Translations under genes and position numbers: made by a program
Shown here: one piece after another, positions 55,225-64,000 of the stretch
Layout of the letters: every line of letters begins with the position of its first letter
Position numbering within the stretch: position 1 is the stretch's first letter
Assembly: GCA_947579605.1 (NCBI GenBank)
Contig: OX388314.1
Span: 14,009,982 to 14,073,981 of the forward strand
Reading direction: 5' to 3'
Length of the DNA: 64,000 nt
Source: Athripsodes cinereus
Taxonomy: Eukaryota; Arthropoda; Insecta; Trichoptera; Leptoceridae
The notes under the pieces: model-generated
Database searches by the model: none
The model's input: only the letters and a program-made list of their open reading frames with translations
What the model was told of the DNA's origin: nothing

Positions 55225-57009
55225 AGAATAGAGAAATAAATGTAAATAATTAATGTTGAGAGTTTTCTAATGATTATTTGTCGTAAATTTGTCAGCAGTT
55301 GCAGTTTTTATTTAAAAAAATATAAGACATAATACACAAAAAATCCCCATTTTAAATGAATACATACACTTCCCATATTCAGTTTAAGATAAACGTAGCT
55401 TACTAAATTGTAATATAATTTTCTATAGATAAATAATGTACTCGTATATCACCTTTTAACTGAAATGAGTAAAGGATGAAACATTGCGTAGAAAGTATTA
55501 TTTTTCTTATCTTGCCTAATTAAGGTATCAAAAGATAACATAAGCTATAGACGAACAAACATACACTTTGGACTAAACCCCCATGTAAGTAGATGGTTGA
55601 ATCCGTCCATATATTATATTTATATGGCAATTTCATGCAATGTGTTACGTACATAGATCATTTTGATAAGTCGGAGCGATTGTCAATCTAATACCAAAAG
55701 AAAATATGCCTTGTAAGAATTATTTTAGGCTGGTTTCATTATAACAATTCCTTTTCAGGATTAATTAAATATAGATTTTAATAATTTCATTTCTGAATTT
55801 CATTTTATTTATTAATTTAAAAGCATGTTGTGGTGATTGTATATTTGTAGGTATTTGTTCTTAACTTTGTTGATTTTTTGAAACCCTTCTGGTAAATTTA
55901 GGATCTTCACTGGTCCACCTTTTGATTTTGTAAATTGTTATCATGTACTATAATCGACTGTCTGATCCTGTATACATTGTAAAAATAAAAATAAATAAAA
56001 TAAAAATAAGGAAATGAATTTTTCAATAATGATTAAATAAATTGATTCGTTGCGGGGTTTCGTTCAAGAATTTCGGCTTGATTTACTCGTACGTAGTTTT
56101 GAACGTAATTTATAAAGCAGATGTTTTAAAATCTTACATTTCTTTACCTACCAAAAGTTTTCTATTATTATTATCTATGTTTAATGAAAACTAAGATTGC
56201 CAAAAATATTGTTTTTTTTTTATTATTTAAAGTTTTGGCATGTAAACTACCTACTGTTAAATTATTTGATTGTGTCAGTTTGTGTCTTAAGTTTCTTAAG
56301 TAAATTAATCAGATGTTTGTTGGATGTAAAGTCTAATTGAAAAATTATTTAAGTATCTATAACTTAACTCCATTGGAATATGAATATTGGAGGTAGAGAC
56401 AAGGTGAAATCACTTTACAAGACCCGTATACGGTGGAATGTTCCTACATGAAGTTAGTAAGTGTATGTTTGAAGTAATACGTAGGTGTAATGACTGAGTG
56501 CGGTAACAAATTGCCAGTCACCCACATTATGTTCATTCGATCTCCTACGCCCCTTGAGCTTCTGTTACTCTCGAACAAATTCACCGATAAAATGCCCAAC
56601 GGCATTGTACAAATGTGTATTGAGAAATACTCGGGTACCTAACTAATAAATATCAAGGAATGAGAATTCCATGGGAACTGCTGGAAAAGTGTTGAGCTGT
56701 TGAGTATATTATAAATGTCCAGTTCACTTTCATCATTATAAATTTTAATAATATACACCAACGTTGCTTCGTATAGTCATATTATTTCATTTCAAATATG
56801 GAGCTAGAAGATTTGCTAGCGCATGCCCCAGAATCAATAAAATATTTTTGGCGAATCTTTGTATTGAGTAACGTAGATAATTAAGGTTTTGGCTTGCGTT
56901 ATCACAGATTTTCCAAGGCGATTTTATATCAGATCGACGAATTAGAATATCTTAGGGAAAGTTTTCTTGTGTTCATCTGCTTTTAATACAAATGTATCCC
57001 AGGATAAAA
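55225..57009. other. AT-rich DNA with possible retroelement tails
   Basis: Around 55850-56010, T-rich sequence ending TGTAAAAATAAAAATAAATA looks like another retroelement 3' tail. The only other supported item is the L2-like 3' end listed at 56548. Confidence 0.4.
56548..56620 (+). mobile_element. Probable diverged L2-like 3' end
   Basis: CGCCCCTTGAGCTTCTG ... CCCAACGGCATTGTACAAAT parallels GCGCCCTTGAGG ... AAACGGCGCTTTACAAAT of the L2-like LINE. The order and the CCTTGAG, AACGGC and TACAAAT words are kept; the GGCGCT strand is mutated. An older relic. Confidence 0.45.
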
Positions 57010-57192
57010 AAAAATAGTTTCTATACTATACTATACTATACCATCACGGCATATCCCACAACTGGGGTAGCCAGCAGATCAGCTGCATGTAAGAAACATG
57101 CAAACTGTCCTCTTCGTGCCAATATAAAATCAAGACATTCAGGATGGGTGGCAAACCTCATCGCTTAATTTAAGATGAAAAATAGTTTCTAT
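57010..57192 (-). mobile_element. SINE family 1, copy N, 5'-truncated with 15-bp TSD
   Basis: AAAAATAGTTTCTAT occurs at 57010-57024 and 57178-57192. The insert between (57025-57177) is a reverse copy with the complement of CATCCTGAATGTCTTGATTT, TTTGCATGTTTCTTACATGC and GCCGTGATGGTATAG, nearly identical to the 32.8 kb copy. Its tail is a TATAG-type repeat. It stops at the TAAGCGATGAGG block, so about the first 100 bases of the family are missing. Confidence 0.85.
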
Positions 57193-57890
57193 TTTTTATC
57201 AAAAGCTTTTTAGAAGAATTTGTATAAAATTCACTTACATCTCGCAAACATTTTTAATACTAGCAAATAGAGATGAGACAATATCTAGATATACACGTAA
57301 ATTTTATTAACTTCTACATTTTTTTTGTCGTGTCCACAAACAAATTAAGAGGAATAAAACAAGCAAATTAAATTATGTGTCACCTAATATAATATGAAAA
57401 TATATGCACCCAATATTGCAACATAGTTGTGCAAAGTAGTTTGAGAATTGAATTTATGTAAAATTTTATTTTCTGTAACGGATTGACTAACGCCATTCCA
57501 ATCGTATTTGATACTTGGATTATGATTTATGAAGGTAGACATAGGTTCTGTTTGACAACTTCAATGATAATATGAAAGCTCAACAATTAACTATTATAAT
57601 ATCTTACTTAGTAGAATATACATATATACAAGCTTTACACACAGCTTTGATCAGATAATACAATATAGTTAAGTATATTTATATTAACAAAATAACATTA
57701 TTTATTTCAAGCTTCTTGTAAATTTTGGCGAAAATTATATAACACACCTATGTCAAAATTTTCTTGTAATTTTTTTATTTATTTCAAAAATATTTGCTTC
57801 TTATTATGTTTCTTTAAGGCGTGTTTCCTAATTTATCACTTACAATAATTAGGTATATAAACCCATTGATTGTGAATATTATTTATCTGA
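57193..57890. other. AT-rich DNA, nothing recognised
   Basis: No supported gene or repeat. Confidence 0.45.
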
Positions 57891-58370
57891 ATAGTTTTTG
57901 AAACTCAGGCAGAGAATGTTGAAGTGCTATGTGTGGTCTGTACTGCTGTATGGCTCGGAAACTTGAACCCTGAAAGTGCACACTATGAACCGGTTGGAGG
58001 CATTCGAGATGTGGTTGCACAGGAGAATGCTTCGCACACCATGGACAGATTTGGTCAGCAACTGGGAGGTTTTGAGAAGAGCCAATTGCAGTAGACAGCT
58101 GCTGAAGGACGTTGAGGTCCGTAAGATTTCATATCTGGGTCACGTTCTGCGGGGCGATAAGTGAAGTTTGCTCCAGTTGATACTGATGGAGAAGATTGAG
58201 GGGCAGCGTGGTCCTGGTAGAAGGCAAACGTCTTCGTTGCGCAACATAAGAGACTGGACCATGTGGGGTAGCTGTTCCGGGTCGCGCAAGATAGAGAAGC
58301 CTTCGCCAGAGTGATTGCCAACATCGGGGGACCTGATACGGCAGGAGAAGAAGAAGAAATAGTTTTGAAA
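57891..58370 (+). pseudogene. RTE-like LINE C-terminus, broken, with TSD
   Basis: The frame from 57913 reads RMLKCYVWSVLLYGSET, a TGA where Trp is expected, TLKVHTMNRLEAFEMWLHRR, RTPWTDLVSNWEVLRRA, ISYLGHVLRGDK and a second TGA. After a one-base shift near 58270, LFRVAQDREAFARVIANIGG continues to GGAGAAGAAGAAGAA. This is the standard RTE-like C-terminus. The insert (57904-58358) is flanked by ATAGTTTTTGAAA (57891) and ATAGTTTTGAAA (58359), a good target-site duplication. The two stops and the shift make it a pseudogene; the first TGA is a single-base change from TGG. Confidence 0.85.
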
Positions 58371-58630
58371 GTCTTTTTATCGACATTGAACCAATAAAAA
58401 TGAAATGAAAATGGCAGTATTAAACATTATATGAAAACTGACAATTTGGTATCCTGCAGTCACATAAGCGTTATAAATGAGATTTTGTGTTAAAATTTAT
58501 AAAAATTACAAGTTAAGACATTATTTAGAGGACACAATGTTTTTTTTTTTTTATAAATAAAGGTGCCTACATATTTAAGAGCTGATGTGTATACGATAAA
58601 TTATTTTCTATTAAGATGAATTTGGATTTG

Positions 58631-58735
58631 GAATACACCCAAATAAGTCCCAAATACCCTCACAGTAAGCTATATTCGTGTTTTGTAAAAGTGGAATAAG
58701 TTGGCCGCGGATGAAATCGAACCCTGTCCTTCGAT
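58631..58735 (-). repeat. SINE family 2, diverged copy
   Basis: CCCAAATACCCTCACAGTAA, GCTATATTCGTGTTTTG and ATGAAATCGAACC follow the order of the 62.1 kb reverse copy (CCCAAATACAACC ... CACAGCAAGCT ... GGATCGAACC). The tRNA-like 5' side beyond the B-box is not recognisable. Confidence 0.5.
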
Positions 58736-61656
58736 TGAAATAAACACACATACTTACATATTATTTAAGAACGGAATTAATTATTCATACATCGGTTACG
58801 AAACACAGTGTAACATTCCGAATCATATTCAATTCCCGACAGTTCGTTTCTGTTGCAAAGGAATGAAGTTCTATTAAAAGTCTTGTAGGTATATTATGCA
58901 TTTTATTGTTGTCAATGACTGTTGTATATAAACCTATATATATAAATCTTTTATAGTAATAGTAATAGTAAGTAATAAGTTTATAAAGTAAATTATCTCG
59001 GAAAATATTTATAATGAGCAGGAGTAAATACCTACCTAGGTAATGGAATTATTGCTGGTATGAAATAGTACTAATTGTCGCAGTATCGATTGTGTTACTA
59101 CTAAAAGTACTTAACAAATGTACTTTATGTTGATCATTCATGTGAGATTGTTCGCTACTGAGAAATTATTATTTCCCGTATATATAACTTCGTATTATTA
59201 CCTAATGGGTTAAACCAAATAATAACTTGTATAAATTTCTCTACTTATCTATACAATCACAGCTTTTTTTACTAATGGAATAAGCCATTTGATATCTAAA
59301 CTATTGTGATATTACCAAAAAATGGGGTAGCCAGTTGACTAACTGTATGTGAGAATATATGTAAAGTTTGTCTTAATCTCCTCATTAAAAACAAACATGT
59401 ACGATGTTTTACAGATAATTGCTTTCCCTGAATAGTAAAATATTATGAATATCTCATAGTAAATTAATAATGATACAACAGTTAATGCGAAAACATTCTT
59501 CAAAAACTAATATTTCTTATCGGCCCAAGTAGCCGATGCAAATACATTCGGAAATATATAAAGATTAATTTTAAAGGTATTTTGATAGATAACAATGGCT
59601 ACTCGCAGATTATAAGCTAGGTTAATTTACACGGCGGATGAATTGCCATCTTACACTTCTCGACATAATATAGCCAGGCAAGTTTATGAATCATCAATCA
59701 TGACCGCGCAAAAACTTAACGATCATCTTCTGCTTCTGTATATTTTTTTTCAATGCCGAGGGTCGTGCCCTCTCAGTCTTTTTGCCTATACTTCTTGCTT
59801 AGTTATAGCTCTCCAGTCCTCCTGATCCATTGAAGTCATCAATGCTTCTTGAGTCAGTGGTAGATATAATTTGGTCTGACCACCTCGCAGGGACTCGTTC
59901 TCTTCATGTTGTCTTTTTCTTTAGCTTTTTTTTTAAGAATTTTCATACTTTTTCATGAAAATGTTATGTATGAAACAATCCACTCGGCAACCTGTCGGTT
60001 ATAAGGTAGTTTAGTTATAAGTAGGTACTCGGGTATTTACCCATTGTAGATATTTCATCTCAGGTGGAATACAAGAAACACGTACTCGTAGATTGTTCAT
60101 GTAAAAGGGATTTATTTGTTTTGTGTAGGTACCTACTGTGTATTAAATATCTCAATATCAGAAGCTGGGCACAGTTAATCAAAATCTAGCTCAGTTAATC
60201 GCTCATCCGTTAACGAAAGAGTACTTTGTTACGCATTAATTCGTTAATCATATGAAAATGTACGGAAGGTACAGTTAATCGTTTAAGTTTCTTAAGTTGA
60301 ATCCAGAACCTGCAAAATAAGAATTGATTCTTCGGCGTGGTTTCTTAGTATCTGTGGTGGTTGTCAGCTCTTCGAGAATTCGTTGGGGGATCCTCCAAGC
60401 TCTTCTCCCGAGAAAAAGTAACGCACTTAATATAATGGAAGTGAAAATTAAGAATAAATTAAAGCAAATTTGATATTATTTATTTATTTATTTATTATTC
60501 AATTTACGGCTCATATAGCCATTTACAATATATACAAATTCATAAATTGGTGTTAAAGTAATTCAAATATATATAACTAAAATAATAACAACAACAAAAT
60601 GCAACCAAATATCATCAATATAAACATCCATGTATAAATAAATTTATGGGTACTATATATAGTCAATTAAAATTAGTAGGCATCCATACGAACAATCACA
60701 CAAAACATAAAACATTGTTAACTTTTCACTAGGTATCGATTTTATTAAACTCGAGTACTTTTGTCAAGTAAGCTTTACATTTTCAAGAGTGCTCTTAATT
60801 AAAAATGTCTTTTAACAATGTGAACGCACAAACCCTAGATCATTTGAATGTTTTGAAAGTTTATCACAACAAAAGTGAATTAACAAGTTAATAATCAGTT
60901 AATTGTATATGCCCAATCAATATTATTACGACTTTTAAATACAGTAAAACCCTTATACATTCTTTATGATTTTTACACCTGGAGAGTGCTGCGTAATGGT
61001 CAACGTAAATAATATTAATTGTACAAGTTAGTACTCGGATCACAGCGTGATAAATTTATAATAATACAAATGAAATGAAATATATTTTCTAACATAGACA
61101 ATCTATATCCTATCAAACCATTTCATAATTGGAAACAACATTTCAAAATGATTAAATGACTGTTTAATAATTACAATGAGATAGCAAAATGACATGTTTT
61201 ATGTTAAATTTAATTATTTAGTATCGAACTGTGTAATAATGACACGGAAAATATTTTAAGTTTTGGAGTGTTTTTATATTAAGTGTTTTATCTCAATTGA
61301 TACGTATACGAGTAAACGTCACCGTCAGCTAGTTGATTTAGCCAGTTAACAGAAAGGCTACGCGATAAGTTGAACGCCAGAAAAATGGCTAATAGAAGTA
61401 TAGCTGGATTCTTTAACAAAACATTCATCAATCCTAGCGCCATGGTGTCAAAAAAAGCAGACAATTTTTCTCAATAGCTTCGATCAGGCAGAATGTTGAA
61501 CGTTTGGTTCCGTAATGATTCAACGAAACAGCTAGCCATTCAATTGAATGCCGGCATTTAACTAAACACCTAGCCATTTATTTGACTGGCTTATCTAACT
61601 AACGGCCAGTGACATAGTACGCATTTAAAAAAAAAACAGTAGGTATTATCTTTGTA
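58736..61656. other. AT-rich DNA with weak repeat remnants
   Basis: At 59318-59400, ATGGGGTAGCCAGTTGACTA and GTGAGAATATATGTAAAG form a decayed reverse SINE family 1 piece. At 59730-59890 the minus strand reads GGQTKLYLPLTQEALMTSMD, QEDWRAITKQEV and later RGHDPRH, possibly an old LINE C-terminus. The 40-base word shared with 1365 is at 60802-60842. The palindromic GGCTAATAGAAGTATAG region near 61390 and the repeated CTAGCCATT words (61530, 61570) have no explanation. Confidence 0.4.
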
Positions 61657-61985
61657 TAGCTGATACTTAATAAAGTTGATATTTTCAACCGACCGTACTT
61701 GGTGGAAATTCATGTTGAATTAATTTAAATAAAACACCTACTTGTAGTATATCCACGGTGACTTTTTATTGGACGCGAGCCGGCTTTCAAGAGCTTCCGT
61801 TCTCATCATCAGGCTGGCGAAAACTAAAGAAATTACAGGTAGGTAGTACAGGCTGTAATTTCTTTACTTTTCGCCAGCCTGATGATGAGAGCGGAAGCTC
61901 TTGAAAGCCGGCTCGCGTCCAATAAAAAGTCACCGTGGATATACTACAAGTAGGTGTTTTATTTAAATTAATTAGCTGATACTTA
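61657..61985 (+). mobile_element. Foldback retro-element with 13-bp TSD and near-perfect 120-bp arms
   Basis: TAGCTGATACTTA at 61657-61669 and 61973-61985 flanks a 303-bp insert. A unique 5' part of about 48 bases (GACCGTACTTGGTGGAAATT within it) is followed by a left arm (61718-61838), a 14-base loop and a right arm (61853-61972). The arms are reverse complements with only about two or three mismatches. The right arm reads GCCAGCCTGATGATGAGAGC, GGAAGCTCTTGAAAGCCGGC, TCGCGTCCAATAAAAAGTC, a hammerhead-like arrangement. Near-perfect arms mean recent formation or gene conversion. The layout, with unique 5' part and inverted repeat to the 3' end, equals member b at 41.4 kb. Confidence 0.85.
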
Positions 61986-62057
61986 TTTTTATGAAATTGC
62001 AATAAGTCGTCTCTGTGCCATCAAAAAAGATTTATTCTAGAATTACCGACTCCTATA

Positions 62058-62226
62058 AATATATATCTGGGTTTTGTTATAAACCCAAATACAACCTTAT
62101 ACACCTTTCACAGCAAGCTAAAAGCTTGTGTCATGAAAATGGAGTTTGTCGACACCTGGGATCGAACCACGGACCCCTTGTTCACGAGGCCGAAACTCTA
62201 CCTCCAGGCTACCGACGAACTCAAGT
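62058..62226 (-). repeat. SINE family 2, tRNA-derived, copy 2
   Basis: Reverse copy over the full length. GGGTTTTGTTATAAACCCAA, ATACACCTTTCACAGCAAGC, CACCTGGGATCGAACCACGG, TTGTTCACGAGGCCGAAACT and TACCTCCAGGCTACCGACG are the complement of the 35.4 kb copy with modest divergence. Both copies share the 5' word TTGAGTTCGTCGGTAGCC (complement), which fixes the 5' end of the family. Confidence 0.85.
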
Positions 62227-63204
62227 AGAAAGAATAAGCATTTAAACTTTTTCTTTTAGTTTTCACTCTTAATTTCCAGATGATCTAGTATTTACTGGAT
62301 CTTCTGAACTATTCCATGTTCAAAGGATACTCAATCGTTTACCAGTGATCAAATGGATAAAGATTCGAGAAACAAAATTTCTTTAAATAATATATTTGCA
62401 TACTATAAATATGTTTTTAGGACATTTTAGAATGACCACATACTATTAAATAGACTTGTTTTCAATCAAACGAGAAAAGATTTTAGTGAATTACCAAATT
62501 AATTTTTTATTTTTAATTCATTTTGTACTGAAGTGATGATTTCTCTATTCAAAATGACTTAATGCAATTTTTTATTGTGCAAAGAGATAAATAGGTTTTC
62601 TTTTACTCGTCCACATATAAAGGGCAATATTCGTGTTAGAATAGTAATATCCTCAGTATAATAAATTACTTAGTATTTTGCGCACACCTTTATTATTGCT
62701 AATTTGAAAAACGAGAGCCGTCTTCAGATGATCATGCACATTACAATCATAAGTCCAGCATGCAAATCATCAATAAAAGTAATATTTCCCGCTATAAAAA
62801 TTTATTTCACAAACATTACAGAGTCATTTAATGGTGTACAGTAAAAGATGATTGCTCTGTAAAATATTACATACATCTTCAAGAACAAATCGATATGTTA
62901 TACTTATGTACCTACAATTGTATTGTAGAAACCAGATACTTAGGATCTGTTAAGCTATGATTAAGAACCTTATCGAAAACTTGCCAAGGGGTGCAATTCA
63001 ACCAGTATTACATTTCAAATCCAATAATATTATCATTGGTTGCGATATACGATACCAAAGGTGAGTACTCGTGTGTATTACTCATATTATTTCATACTAC
63101 TTATATGTCTAGTTTAGTCTGTTGAAACTTGTTATTATTATATTTCTATTGTATGCATACAGCAGTTCTCAAAATATTCCGTTGAACCCCTGACAAATTT
63201 TCGG
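62227..63204. other. AT-rich DNA, nothing recognised
   Basis: No supported gene or repeat. Confidence 0.45.
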
Positions 63205-63416
63205 GAAAGTTTATAGATAGACACCGGTTTCCCACAATTTTCTCTAAGTTTTTGATGTTCTGTAAAAGCCAGGTGTTCGTACAATACAGTGAATAAGACA
63301 TTAAACATCTACAATTCAGCGATTAGGTATCCCACCCACCACGGAGAGGAAGACTTACATGATTATTACATGCCATTAGTCCGCTGGCTATTCCACCTGT
63401 GCGAAATGGTTTTAAT
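63205..63416 (+). repeat. SINE family 1, copy H
   Basis: GGTTTCCCACAATTTTCTCT, GTTCTGTAAAAGCCAGGTGT, TTCAGCGATTAGGTATCCCA, AGTCCGCTGGCTATTCCACC and TGCGAAATGGTT are in consensus order. It is diverged, with a deletion of the CTGAATGTC block and a lost tail. Confidence 0.7.
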
Positions 63417-64000
63417 GTAAAAGTTTAGGACATACAAACCAATAATGAGTATGGTTGGTCAAATGAAATAATAATATGCCAAACTTCGTTAAAAGTTTTG
63501 TGCATGTAGTTGTATGAATTAGTTCGTTGCAGTGAATTATTATTAACTTTAACCATTTGTTGTTGTTCTGTATTATTGCAACATTCAGCACGATTCGAGC
63601 AACAAATAAAGAGTTCCGTGGTCGTTGCGGGCTATGGTCACTGTAGTAACTTCACTTCATATTAATTGGTCTCTCGTAACCTGTCATTAGAGAGCCTCGG
63701 GAAGCCACACTTCCATGAAATACGGGTCCACATCGCAACAGATATTGATGGTTCCAGCACGATCTGAAACACTATCTACCTTCTACAAATAATTTGCTTC
63801 TCGTTCAATACGAAATAATTATAACATTAATAACTATTGGTAAATAACTATTCTGCATTCAGCAACTGAATAAGTAATTAACAAATAAATCAAAATAAAT
63901 TAAGTTACAATTTAATATTACAGTTTTTTTTTAGTTCACAAGAAGTTGAATTCCATAAAAACAAGTCATTTCTTCTACTATGTTTTTTTTACCATCGCAA
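63417..64000. other. AT-rich DNA, nothing recognised
   Basis: A GC-richer patch at 63580-63770 (GAGTTCCGTGGTCGTTGCGG, GAGAGCCTCGGGAAGCCACA) holds no frame or repeat that I can name. Confidence 0.4.

Overview
The window is AT-rich animal nuclear DNA, most probably from an insect. A hemipteran-type genome fits the mix of LINEs and SINEs and the frequent GTAGGTA-type words, but this is an inference, not an identification. I see no recognisable conserved host gene, no rRNA, no functional tRNA, no CRISPR and no bacterial-style operons. It reads as intergenic or deep intronic sequence built from layers of transposable-element debris. Many short open frames are present, but nearly all look like chance frames in AT-rich DNA or frames inside repeats.

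The largest coding unit is an apparently intact L2/CR1-group LINE open frame (endonuclease plus reverse transcriptase, ATG at 20638, stop at 23781). It is followed by a 3' hairpin and an AAT-repeat tail. The same 3' end occurs in shorter copies at 8.93, 27.17 and probably 56.55 kb. A second long open frame (39.1-40.7 kb) is the 3' part of a LINE of the R2/R4 type: YMDD, a CCHC finger and a PD...D endonuclease, with a TAA-like A-rich tail. Broken LINE ends are scattered elsewhere: an R1-like end at 1.0 kb, RTE-like ends at 15.5, 28.5, 44.7, 51.7, 52.2, 55.1 and 58.0 kb, and a three-copy family at 17.2, 45.8 and 46.1 kb. A short GIY-YIG-like piece at 43.95 kb hints at Penelope-like elements. A 654-bp non-autonomous hAT transposon lies at 3439-4092.

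Short retroelements dominate the copy count. SINE family 1 has about 14 copies on both strands. Its best copy (32747-33002) has a perfect 13-bp target-site duplication (TSD), and two 5'-truncated copies have 14-bp and 15-bp TSDs. SINE families 2 and 3 have tRNA-like heads. A further class has a short unique 5' part followed by a long inverted repeat reaching the 3' end. Two members, at 41.44 and 61.67 kb, are each flanked by perfect 13-bp TSDs, which suggests RNA-mediated insertion rather than classical cut-and-paste MITEs. The 61.67 kb member and a 460-bp inverted repeat at 48.5-49.0 kb carry hammerhead-ribozyme-like folds. Together with the Penelope-like scrap, this is the most unusual signal in the window.

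The only candidate for host coding sequence is a short minus-strand frame at 31.2-31.5 kb. It has a polypyrimidine tract plus AG upstream and an AATAAA about 20 bases after the stop, as a 3'-terminal exon would. Its protein is not recognised.
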